Shown here piece by piece: positions 8,331 through 16,030 of a stretch of DNA of 24,147 bases (within the stretch, counting starts at the first letter, position 1; every line of letters starts with the position of its first letter). The notes beneath the pieces were generated by a model that was given only the letters and a program-made list of their open reading frames with translations, had not been told where the DNA came from and made no database searches. This stretch comes from an uncultured Eubacterium sp. (GTDB lineage: Bacteria; Bacillota; Clostridia; Oscillospirales; Acutalibacteraceae), in the NCBI GenBank assembly GCA_905233805.1, contig CAJOER010000023.1, forward strand, positions 1 to 24,147. Reading direction: 5' to 3'. The translations under genes were made by a program, and so were the position numbers.

Positions 8331-9758
8331 ATGGGTAAAAGACTCTTATCGTTAATACTTGCGATGTGTATTCTTTTATGCGGAGCCAACAGCTTCGGCG
8401 TTATTTATGCCGAAGATACCGAGGTTACGCAGAGTTCCGAGTCGCAGAAAAAAGAGCTTGAGGATAAGCTCAGCAAAATTAACGAAAAGCTTGACTCGCT
8501 CGGCAGTCAGAGTAAGGAAACGGAAGAGTATATTCAGGCGCTCGACGAAAAAATCCGTTATCTTAACGAGCAGTATACTTACGCGCTTGAGGAAACAAAG
8601 CGCGTTGAAAGAAGGGTTGAAAACCTTGAAAGCAATATCTCGAAAAACGAGAAGGAGCTTGAGGAAATAAAAGGCGAGGTTGAGATTCTTGAGGGAAATA
8701 TGCTTGTATTGAACGAGCAGTTTTCCGAAACCTATAAGGCATACTGTGAAAGAATAAGGGCGATTTACGTCAGTTCCATTCAGGCGAGTACGCTTGCGTT
8801 TCTTATTGAAAGCGCGGGAGTGCAGAACCTGATGACGCGCCTTGAAATGATAAGAGCCGTTTCGAAAAAAGACGGTATGCTTCTTGAAGAGGTGAGGGAG
8901 CACACCGAGGAGATTGTTGAAACGAAGGAAAAACTCGACAGCAAGAAACAGACTCTTTCAGACTCGCAGAAAACGCTTGAACAAAGCAGGGAAAACCTTA
9001 AAACCGAAAAGGTTGACCTTTTGAAAAAGCAGGAGGATTTAACCGCTCAGCAATCGGAAATCGAAGACCAGCAGATTGAGGCAAACAAGCTTCTTAAAAG
9101 TCTGAACGATAAGACGAAGAAATACGGCGAATACAGGGATATTACTCAGGCGGAGCTTGACGAAATCGACGAGGCGATTGCCGCTGCTGAGGAGCAGTAT
9201 CTTGAGCCAGAAACTACTACAACGACTACCACCACTACTACCACGACCGAAAAGGAAACCCCTGCAAATCCGAAGAAAACGACTACGACTACCACTACAA
9301 CAACTACTACGACAACGACTGCGCAGGGTAACACGATAAAGCTTACTTATCCCTGCCCGAGTTATACAACTATAACGTGCGGATACGGCGCCTATCCCGG
9401 ACATACAGGCTGTGATTTTTCGACCTACGGCAACGAAAATGAGAGAATTGTAGCCGCCGAGTCGGGAACGGTAATTATTTCCGCCGATTTAACAAACGCT
9501 GACGGAACGTACCGCAGCTACGGCAGGTATATAGTAATAGCGCACGATAAAAAGACGCCTTCGGGCAAAAGAGTATACACACTTTATGCGCACAATAATA
9601 CAAGACTTGTTTCGGCAGGCGACTATGTTAAAAAAGGACAGCAGATAGCGGAGTCCGGTTCAACGGGTAACTCAACGGGTCCGCACTGCCATTTTGAGGT
9701 AAGAGTCGACGGCTCTGCCCAGAGTAACGCGGTTGACCCCGCAAGTTATCTTCCGTAA
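8331..9758 (+). CDS. Secreted coiled-coil M23 (LytM) protein with poly-Thr linker
   Basis: This 475-aa paralogue of the protein at 2125 has a signal peptide (about 1-25, ending VIYA before ED), a coiled coil (about 30-285), a threonine-rich linker (about 295-333) and a C-terminal M23 domain. M23 residues H358 and D362 (GHTGCDF), H421 (LYAHN) and H452/H454 (GPHCHFEV) are intact, so peptidoglycan endopeptidase activity is plausible. ATG 8331 follows AAAGGA at good spacing. In-frame ATGs at 8289 and 8322 have poorer sites, and the long N-terminal extension of the frame overlaps dnaJ and is rejected. Only weak promoter-like boxes are seen upstream (TAATAT at 8279-8284). It may cooperate with FtsEX or another division factor, by similarity to the FtsEX-linked paralogue (inference). 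Confidence 0.85.
   Translation: MGKRLLSLILAMCILLCGANSFGVIYAEDTEVTQSSESQKKELEDKLSKINEKLDSLGSQSKETEEYIQALDEKIRYLNEQYTYALEETKRVERRVENLESNISKNEKELEEIKGEVEILEGNMLVLNEQFSETYKAYCERIRAIYVSSIQASTLAFLIESAGVQNLMTRLEMIRAVSKKDGMLLEEVREHTEEIVETKEKLDSKKQTLSDSQKTLEQSRENLKTEKVDLLKKQEDLTAQQSEIEDQQIEANKLLKSLNDKTKKYGEYRDITQAELDEIDEAIAAAEEQYLEPETTTTTTTTTTTTEKETPANPKKTTTTTTTTTTTTTTAQGNTIKLTYPCPSYTTITCGYGAYPGHTGCDFSTYGNENERIVAAESGTVIISADLTNADGTYRSYGRYIVIAHDKKTPSGKRVYTLYAHNNTRLVSAGDYVKKGQQIAESGSTGNSTGPHCHFEVRVDGSAQSNAVDPASYLP
9211..9330 (+). repeat. Low-complexity ACN codon repeat encoding a Thr-rich linker
   Basis: Two runs of 12-14 consecutive threonine codons (ACT/ACC/ACA/ACG) flank a short Glu/Lys/Pro segment. 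The synonymous third positions vary, which argues for selection on the peptide rather than simple slippage. The linker joins coiled coil and M23 domain. Poly-Thr linkers are common in secreted Ruminococcus-type proteins and may be glycosylated (inference). Confidence 0.85.
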
Positions 9759-9787
9759 TAATCACTTGAAGAGGAGAGTAACGTATT

Positions 9788-10441
9788 TTGAAAAGCACGG
9801 TAAAAAAGTTAATATGCATTTTGCTGTCGGCGGTGTTACTCTCGACTTGTCTGTTCGTATATGCAGAGGAACCTGAAAGCAGTACCGAACCCGAAACGAG
9901 CGTAAGCGAAACGTCAACAACCGAGGCGGAAACGAAAAACGCAAAGGAAGAAAAGAAAGAGGCAAAGAAAACTCTTAAAGAACAGCGCGCCGAGCTTCGT
10001 AAAAAAATGAAGGAAAACGAGGAAAAGCTCGCGAAGTATGAAGGCTCGGCCAAGGAAACCGAGGAGTATATCAACGCGCTTGACGAAAAAATAGGCTATC
10101 TTAACGAAGACTTGAACGTACTTGATTCGGAACTTCAGGAATCGCAGAAAAAGATTGACGAACTCGATAAGCAGATTAAGCCCATTGAAAAGGAACTCAA
10201 AAAGCTGACAAAGCAGTATGAGCGCGCCAAGAGAAAGTATGAAAAGCTCAACGCGAGTTTTTCAAGGACGTACAACGCTTACTGTTTAAGGCTCAGGGCT
10301 ATGTATATAAGCGGCCAGAACAGCGTAATCGGCGCTCTGATTTCCTGCGACGATTTAGAACAGTTCCTCAGCAGATTTGAAATGATAAGGGCCGTTGCAA
10401 AAAGCGATACGGCGCTGTGTAACCGAGCAGGACGGCCTTAA
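9788..10441 (+). pseudogene. N-terminal part of a frameshifted third M23 protein
   Basis: This frame encodes a signal peptide (about 1-26, ending FVYA before EE), a Ser/Thr/Glu-rich segment and a coiled coil. It matches the paralogue at 8331, including SRFEMIRAVAKSD against TRLEMIRAVSKKD, then runs into a stop shortly after the frame is lost near 10420-10433. TTG 9788 is taken as start because GAGGAGAG lies about 9 bases upstream and the signal peptide begins there. Without the downstream part it would be a secreted coiled coil lacking an M23 domain. It starts 29 bases after the preceding paralogue, indicating a tandem, probably co-transcribed pair. Confidence 0.75.
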
Positions 10442-11207
10442 CGCCAAGAAGAAGGAAGTTGAAAAAACTCAGAAGGAGCTTTCGTTAAAATCTGCCGATT
10501 TGCAAAAGGAAAAGGCGGCGGTTGAGGAAAAACAGAACCGTATTGCGGACACCAAGGTATCCCTTGCGCAGAGCCGCGCGGAGTCAGACCGACTTTTTGC
10601 GGAGTATTCAAGGAAAATGCAGATATATACCGAGTTCAGGAACGAGGACGAGGAACTTATCAAGCAGGTCGACCGGGAAATAGACGACCTTCTCAGCGGA
10701 CTTAAAGACCCGAGCGAAGTAACTACCGTAAAGGACCCCGAGCACGACGAGAGCAAGGTAACGGGCGATTATAGCGGCGACGGTGAACTGTTCAGCCGTT
10801 CAAACGCGGCGCTAAGCCTTACCTATCCCGCGCCCGGTCATTACAGCGTGTCGCAGTCTTTCGGCCATTACAGGAACGGAAGGGCGCACACGGGTATAGA
10901 CTTCCCCTGTCCCAAGGGTTCAAAAATTGTTGCGGCGCAGAAGGGAATAGTCGTAAAAGTCAAAAGGCTTAATTATTCATACGGCTACTACGTTATGGTA
11001 TATCACGGAACCGACGCGAAGGGAAGAAAGGTTGTAACGCTTTATGCGCATAATTCTTCAATTCTGGTATCGGTAGGCCAGAGCGTAAGAAAGGGCCAGC
11101 AGATTGCAAAAAGCGGTTCGACGGGAAACTCAACGGGACCGCACTGCCACTTTGAACTGATTTTAAATTCAAGCAAGGTAAATCCGAAGAATTATTTAAG
11201 TAAGTAG
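10395..11207 (+). pseudogene. C-terminal part of the frameshifted M23 protein, with complete M23 domain
   Basis: The frame continues the coiled coil without further gaps relative to the 8331 paralogue (KSADLQKEK against ENLKTEK onward). It ends in a complete M23 domain with HTGIDF, LYAHN and GPHCHFEL. It has no signal peptide of its own, so it would not be exported if translated alone from the TTG at 10395. Removing one base near 10425 would give a continuous protein reading through TALCTEQDG. A net loss of 2 modulo 3 bases is also possible, since this region is several residues shorter than in both paralogues. Most likely this is a disrupted copy or a sequence error. Confidence 0.75.
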
Positions 11208-11209
11208 AT

Positions 11210-11401
11210 ATGAAAATCAATTATCAAAAAGAACTTGATATGATAATCAACGGCATTGACGCGGCACGGCCGCCGCGGCTTTTGCTTCACGCGTGCTGCG
11301 CGCCGTGTTCAAGCTATGTGCTTGAATACCTTGCGGATTATTTTGACATAACGGTTTATTACTATAATCCGAATATTTCACCCGAAGACGAGTTTGTTTG
11401 A
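11210..11401 (+). pseudogene. queH: QueH (epoxyqueuosine reductase), N-terminal fragment
   Basis: QueH reduces epoxyqueuosine to queuosine in the tRNA wobble position and carries an iron-sulfur cluster. This 63-codon fragment has the diagnostic N-terminus LLLHACCAPCSSYVLEYL with the paired cysteines and the NPNISPEDEF motif, then stops at TGA 11399-11401. The start ATG 11210 lies 3 bases after the M23 stop, with only a weak ribosome binding site. The remainder of the enzyme follows in another frame, so the gene is broken as sequenced. Confidence 0.8.
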
Positions 11402-11790
11402 AAAACGAGGTAAAGCTTATTAAGGGCGTTTACAGGTATGAGGATTTTCTTGACGCAGCAAAGGGGCTTGAAGAGGTAAGCGAAGGCGGCGAAAGATGCT
11501 TTAAGTGTTACAGACTGAGGCTTGAAAAGACCGCCGCTCTTGCAAAGGACGAGGGCTTTGATTACTTTTGCACAACCCTTTCAATCAGCCCGCTCAAAAA
11601 CTCGCAGAAGATTAACGAAATCGGCTTTGAACTTGAAAAAGAGTACGGCGTAAAGTGGCTGCCTTCCGATTTCAAGAAAAAAGAGGGCTTTAAGCGCTCA
11701 ATAGAACTCAGCGCAAAGTATGAACTTTACCGCCAGAATTTCTGCGGCTGCGTTTATTCAAGAACTAAGGAGAATACATATGAACAGTAA
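11398..11790 (+). pseudogene. queH: QueH, C-terminal fragment in a shifted frame
   Basis: This frame carries the rest of QueH: VKLIKGVYRYEDF, the CFKCYRLRL cysteine pair, TLSISPLKNS, WLPSDFKKKEG and the C-terminal FCGCVYS motif. Compared with other QueH proteins, about 18 residues expected between the NPNI-SPEDEF motif and VKLIKG are absent, and the frame has changed, so a deletion not divisible by three fits best. No ribosome binding site precedes the fragment's TTG codon. The 3' end overlaps the rarA start by 11 bases, as in an intact operon, so loss of QueH looks recent or artefactual. Confidence 0.78.
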
Positions 11791-13000
11791 TCCCCTTGCG
11801 GACAGAATGAGGCCTAAGGAGCTTTCACAGGTTGTAGGCCAGAAGCACCTTTTAACCCCCGGCAAGGCGCTTTACAATATGATAGAAAACGGCGAGGTGC
11901 CCAACCTGATATTCTACGGACCGTCAGGCGTGGGCAAGACCACTATTGCCTCAATTATTGCAAACAGAACCAACCGCGCGCTGAGGAAGCTGAACGGAAC
12001 GAGTGCCTCGACGAAGGATATTAAGGACATAGTTGCCGAGATTGACACATTTTCGGCTCCCAACGGAATCCTGCTTTATCTTGACGAGATTCAGTATTTT
12101 AACAAAAGACAGCAGCAGAGTCTGCTTGAATACATAGAAAACGGAAAAATTACGCTTATTGCGTCAACCACGGAAAACCCGTATTTTTACGTATATTCGG
12201 CTATCCTTTCGCGTTCCACGGTGTTTGAATTCAAGACGATTTCAGCCGAGGAGATTATCCCCACGGTCAAAAGAGGTTTCGACTTTTTAGCCGAGGAAAA
12301 CGGCGTTAAAATCGAATACGGCGAGGACGTGGCGAAAAAGATTGCCTACGGCTGCGGCGGCGACGTAAGAAAGGCGCTCAACTCAGTTGAAAACTGCTAT
12401 CTTGCAACCGCGGCGAAAAACGGTAAAAAGGTAATCAGCCTTGAAACCGCGGAGGAACTTGCACAGAAAAGTTCGCTCAGATACGACAAGGACGGCGACG
12501 AGCATTACGACATCGTTTCCGCATATCAGAAAAGTATGAGGGGAAGCGACCCCGACGCGGCGCTTCACTATCTTGCAAGGCTGCTTGAAGCAGGCGACCT
12601 TCCGAGCGCGTGCAGACGGCTTATGGTCTGCGCCTGCGAGGATGTGGGGCTTGCTTATCCGCAGATTATTCCCATAGTAAAGGCGGCGGTTGACGCGGCG
12701 CTTATGGTAGGGCTTCCCGAGGCGGAAATTCCGCTTGCCGACGCGGTTATACTCGTTGCGACAAGCCCGAAAAGCAACATCGGCCCGATACCGCGCCAGC
12801 TGCAGAACAAGCATTTTGACGGCGAGGACGCCGAGGTAAAGGGACAGCATTATATCTATCCTCACAGCTTTGAGAATCACTGGACTTATCAGCAGTACCT
12901 CCCCGACGTTATTAAAGACAGAAAGTATTACGAATACGGCGACAATAAAAACGAACAGGCGTTTAAGACGTACTGGGACAAGATTAAGGGCAGTAAGTGA
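11780..13000 (+). CDS. rarA: Replication-associated recombination protein RarA (MgsA)
   Basis: RarA is a clamp-loader-like AAA+ ATPase that acts at stalled replication forks. The 406-aa product from ATG 11780 (AAGGAGA upstream) has Walker A GPSGVGKTT at about 47-55, Walker B ILLYLDEIQ, the sensor region LIASTTENP and the C-terminal MgsA tetramerisation region with CEDVGLAYPQ. After ATSPKSN the protein goes straight to IGPIPRQLQNKH. Relatives normally carry about 18 more residues here (beginning SAY and ending with Gly), so an in-frame deletion of a helix is suspected. The rest, ending in the QYLPD region and a YYE motif, is intact. It overlaps queH upstream and nth downstream. Confidence 0.92.
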   Translation: MNSNPLADRMRPKELSQVVGQKHLLTPGKALYNMIENGEVPNLIFYGPSGVGKTTIASIIANRTNRALRKLNGTSASTKDIKDIVAEIDTFSAPNGILLYLDEIQYFNKRQQQSLLEYIENGKITLIASTTENPYFYVYSAILSRSTVFEFKTISAEEIIPTVKRGFDFLAEENGVKIEYGEDVAKKIAYGCGGDVRKALNSVENCYLATAAKNGKKVISLETAEELAQKSSLRYDKDGDEHYDIVSAYQKSMRGSDPDAALHYLARLLEAGDLPSACRRLMVCACEDVGLAYPQIIPIVKAAVDAALMVGLPEAEIPLADAVILVATSPKSNIGPIPRQLQNKHFDGEDAEVKGQHYIYPHSFENHWTYQQYLPDVIKDRKYYEYGDNKNEQAFKTYWDKIKGSK

Positions 13001-13632
13001 TGACTAAAAAAGAGAGAACGCTCAAAGCGATTGAGATTTTAAAAGAGATATATCCGAAAGCGATGTGCTCGCTTGAATATGAGGACCCGTTTGAACTGCT
13101 CGTTGCGACGCGGCTTTCGGCTCAGTGTACGGACGCGAGGGTTAATCTTGTTACTCCCGAGCTGTTCAGTACATATAAAACGCTTGACGACTACGCAAAC
13201 GCGGACTTAAAGGACGTTGAAAGGATAATCAAATCCTGCGGTTTTTACCACGATAAGGCAAAGTCGATTATCGGAATGGCGAAAATGATACGCGACGATT
13301 TCGGCGGAAAGGTGCCCGACAATATCGACGATTTAATCAAACTTCCCGGAGTCGGAAGAAAGACGGCTAACCTCATAGTCGGCGATGTTTACGGGAAGGA
13401 GAGCATAGTCGTTGATACGCATATGATACGCATATCAAACCGCATAGGTCTTGTAAACGTAAAAGAACCCGTTAAGATTGAAAGAGAGCTTAAAAAGGTC
13501 GTTCCCGCAGACGAGGGCGCGGATTTCTGCCACAGAATAGTGTTCTTCGGGCGCGAATACTGCCCTGCGAGAAAGCCGAAATGCGACGGTTGCCCGATGT
13601 ATGACAACTGTAAAAGGAACGGGGTTGAATAA
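13000..13632 (+). CDS. nth: Endonuclease III (DNA glycosylase/AP lyase)
   Basis: Nth removes oxidised pyrimidines and cleaves the abasic site in base-excision repair. The 210-aa protein has the helix-hairpin-helix LPGVGRKTAN with catalytic K121, catalytic D139 in IVVDTH, and the C-terminal [4Fe-4S] ligands C188, C195, C198 and C204 with the canonical 6-2-5 spacing. ATG 13000 overlaps the rarA stop by one base. A GTG one codon upstream (12997) is possible, but AAGGG spacing favours the ATG. The rarA-nth pairing places two DNA-maintenance genes in the same transcript. Confidence 0.95.
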   Translation: MTKKERTLKAIEILKEIYPKAMCSLEYEDPFELLVATRLSAQCTDARVNLVTPELFSTYKTLDDYANADLKDVERIIKSCGFYHDKAKSIIGMAKMIRDDFGGKVPDNIDDLIKLPGVGRKTANLIVGDVYGKESIVVDTHMIRISNRIGLVNVKEPVKIERELKKVVPADEGADFCHRIVFFGREYCPARKPKCDGCPMYDNCKRNGVE

Positions 13633-14135
13633 TGGATAAAAGCAACGTTATTTTAATCGGTATGCCCGGTTCGGGTAAAAGCACCTGCGGGGTAATCGCC
13701 GCAAAGGTTATGCTCAAAAACTTTTTTGATACCGACCTTCTTTTACAGGGGCTTGAACAGAGCCGCCTGCAGGAGCTTATTGACTCAAAGGGAGTCGAGT
13801 ATTTTTACAAGGCTGAGGAAAAGGCGATACTTTCGCTTAATATTGAAGCGACCGTTATTGCAACCGGCGGCAGCGTAATCTATTCCGAAAAGGCTATGGA
13901 GCACCTTCGCTCGCTGGGCAAAGTCATATATCTTCATCTTGAATATGACACGATGATTAAAAGAATAAACAATTTCACCACGAGGGGAATTGTAGTTAAA
14001 AAAGGAAGCACCCTGCTCGATATGTATAACGAGCGGATGCCTCTTTATGAAAAATATGCAGATGAAATTATTTACTGCGACAAAAACACGGTTGAACAAA
14101 CCGTTGAAGAAATAGTAAAAGCGGTGCAGAAATGA
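13632..14135 (+). CDS. Shikimate kinase-like protein
   Basis: The 167-aa protein has the shikimate kinase fold: Walker A GMPGSGKST (10-18), the DTD motif FFDTDLL (D33/D35), ATGGS near 78-81, a lid with R118 and the C-terminal ERMPLYEKYAD (R135). Such enzymes phosphorylate shikimate at the 3-hydroxyl in aromatic amino-acid synthesis. However, the arginine that normally contacts shikimate in the GxxxFR motif is a tyrosine here (GVEYFY, Y59), and no other aro genes are nearby, so the true substrate is uncertain. ATG 13632 shares its first base with the nth stop. It may be a genuine AroK variant or a paralogous small-molecule kinase. Confidence 0.8.
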   Translation: MDKSNVILIGMPGSGKSTCGVIAAKVMLKNFFDTDLLLQGLEQSRLQELIDSKGVEYFYKAEEKAILSLNIEATVIATGGSVIYSEKAMEHLRSLGKVIYLHLEYDTMIKRINNFTTRGIVVKKGSTLLDMYNERMPLYEKYADEIIYCDKNTVEQTVEEIVKAVQK

Positions 14136-15961
14136 AAAAACTGATTTCGGTATTAATACTTATTTTTACGCTCCTTTGCTCAGGGGCTCCTTTAACTGCG
14201 CTTGCTCAGCAGCCGTATGAAATCGAAAACCCGCTTTACTCCGGAAATCAGCAGATGCTCAGGGGCGGAAATATCGCTTTTATTGACGAATCGGTATCTG
14301 CAAAATATAACGGCGATACATATTATTCACGCGGACTGCAAATGTATCAGTATGCTAAAAAGAAGCTTGACGCACGTAAGGAAAACTTTGACATTTACTG
14401 CCTGAGCAAAACCCAGATTAATTCTAAAGAGGTTGCAACAAATAATATTACGCAGATGGTATTCCTCGGAGCGACCGACGACGAGCTTTCAACCAACAGT
14501 ACCGACGGCGACTATATCCGCTGGGCGGTAAGGAGTTTGGGAACGTATTCGGTCAGCTACCAGACTAAAAAGAACGGTTATTATTACTATATTATCAACG
14601 TAATATTCAGGTATTACGATACCGTAGAGGAAGAGAAAAAGGTTGACTCGGTAATTAATTCCTTTATAAAAAGCTTTAAAACCTCGGGTAAGAGCGACGT
14701 GCAGATACTCAGGGAAATTCACGACTACATCTGTAATAAAACCACTTATGCAGACGAGGCGGTTGACTACCCGTACAGCCACCTTTACGCTTTTTCACCT
14801 TACGGTACGCTTATTAAGGGAAAATGCGTCTGCCAGGGATATGCGGCGACGTTTTACAGAATCTGCAAGGAGCTCGGCTACGGCGTAAGATTCGTTTCCT
14901 CGGACGCTAACTGGGGCTGCCACGCGTGGAACATAGTCGAACTTGACGGAAAATACTATATAGTTGATTGTACCTGGGACGACGGGGCAAGAGACAGCGA
15001 CGAGGACCTCGGCTTTGACGATTACTATTATTTCCTTACGGATTACGATACGTCAAAGGAAAACGACAGCCTGTTCAGCGAGCACACGCTTTATTCGTCG
15101 TACTATGATACGGAGTATTTTCACACGAACTATAAGTCAAAGTTTACTGACTCGAATTATTTCCCGATTAAAGGGAAAAGGCTTTCAAACTGCAAGGTAA
15201 CTCTTTCGAAGGTTAAGTATACATATTCTTCAACTCCCGCAAGGCCTGCCGTTACCGTTTATGACGGCAATACAAAGCTTACGGAGGGTAAGGATTATAA
15301 AGTAAGCTATCCCGCAAACAAGACGGGCGCAAGGAAAATAACGGTAACGGGACTCGGTGATTACAGCGGTACAAAAACGCACAGAATGATTACCGTATCG
15401 CCTCAGAAGGTTACCTCTTTAAGCGCTTATTCCGTGGGAAGCGATACGGTGAAGCTAAAATGGAGCGCGGCCGGCGACGCTGTAAGCGGATACGCCGTAC
15501 AGAAATATGAAAACGGCAAGTGGAAGAATATCTGCACCTCAAAGACTACTTCCTGCACCGTTGACGTTTCTCCTGCAAAAAAGCAGAAGCTGAGAGTCAG
15601 GGCGTATAAAAACGTGTTTAAGCGCAAGCTGTACGGCGGCGAGAGCAATACGCAGACTGTATATACCAAGCCCGAAAAGACGAAAATAAAAAAGCTTTTC
15701 CCCTCAGAGAAAAAGCTTAAATTAAGCTGGAAAAAGGTAAAGTGCACGGGCTATATAATCGAATATTCCGGCAATAAGGATATGAAGGGCGCAAAGACAG
15801 TAAAAATCAGAGGCGCAAGACATACCGAAAAAACGCTTAAAAAACTGAAAACCGAAAAGAAGTATTATATCAGGGTCAGGGCGTATAAGCAGTACAGCGT
15901 TTCGGGCAAAACAAAGACCGTTTACGGCAAATACTCTTCAAAAAAATCTTTTAAATTATAA
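14132..15961 (+). CDS. Secreted transglutaminase-like protein with Ig-like and Fn3 domains
   Basis: This 609-aa exported protein has a signal peptide (1-25, TALA before QQ), an N-terminal region of unknown function (about 30-185) and a transglutaminase-like cysteine-protease core (about 190-300). The triad is visible as C234 in VCQGYA, H264 in CHAWN and D279 in VDCTWDD. A bacterial Ig-like repeat (about 350-425) and two fibronectin type III domains (about 427-513 and 515-609, Lys/Tyr-rich) follow. It probably acts on cell-wall or secreted proteins as a peptidase or cross-linker, but the substrate is unknown. The start overlaps the kinase gene by 4 bases (ATGA). No strong terminator is seen before the guaB promoter. 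Confidence 0.85.
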   Translation: MKKLISVLILIFTLLCSGAPLTALAQQPYEIENPLYSGNQQMLRGGNIAFIDESVSAKYNGDTYYSRGLQMYQYAKKKLDARKENFDIYCLSKTQINSKEVATNNITQMVFLGATDDELSTNSTDGDYIRWAVRSLGTYSVSYQTKKNGYYYYIINVIFRYYDTVEEEKKVDSVINSFIKSFKTSGKSDVQILREIHDYICNKTTYADEAVDYPYSHLYAFSPYGTLIKGKCVCQGYAATFYRICKELGYGVRFVSSDANWGCHAWNIVELDGKYYIVDCTWDDGARDSDEDLGFDDYYYFLTDYDTSKENDSLFSEHTLYSSYYDTEYFHTNYKSKFTDSNYFPIKGKRLSNCKVTLSKVKYTYSSTPARPAVTVYDGNTKLTEGKDYKVSYPANKTGARKITVTGLGDYSGTKTHRMITVSPQKVTSLSAYSVGSDTVKLKWSAAGDAVSGYAVQKYENGKWKNICTSKTTSCTVDVSPAKKQKLRVRAYKNVFKRKLYGGESNTQTVYTKPEKTKIKKLFPSEKKLKLSWKKVKCTGYIIEYSGNKDMKGAKTVKIRGARHTEKTLKKLKTEKKYYIRVRAYKQYSVSGKTKTVYGKYSSKKSFKL

Positions 15962-15969
15962 ATAAAATC

Positions 15970-15998
15970 TTGCTATTAAGCGGTATGCGTGTTATTAT
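15970..15998 (+). promoter_or_regulatory. Promoter of guaB
   Basis: TTGCTA (15970-15975) and TATTAT (15993-15998) are separated by exactly 17 bases, 33 bases before the guaB start. The short leader leaves no room for a purine riboswitch. Confidence 0.7.
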
Positions 15999-16030
15999 AA
16001 TAAAAATAATTTCTTACAGGAGGACGGATT

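Noticed and set aside
9146..9334. Minus-strand poly-valine open frame
   Set aside because: It is only the reverse complement of the Thr-codon tract, with no start context or homology.
10395..10441. Programmed frameshift in the third M23 gene
   Set aside because: No recognisable slippery sequence or stimulatory structure is seen, and the region is shorter than in paralogues.
11385..11415. Programmed frameshift in queH
   Set aside because: The A-run lies after the stop and is not a proper slippery heptamer. Conserved residues are also missing, so a deletion fits better.
16001..16030. Purine riboswitch upstream of guaB
   Set aside because: The leader is only about 30 bases, too short for any known riboswitch.
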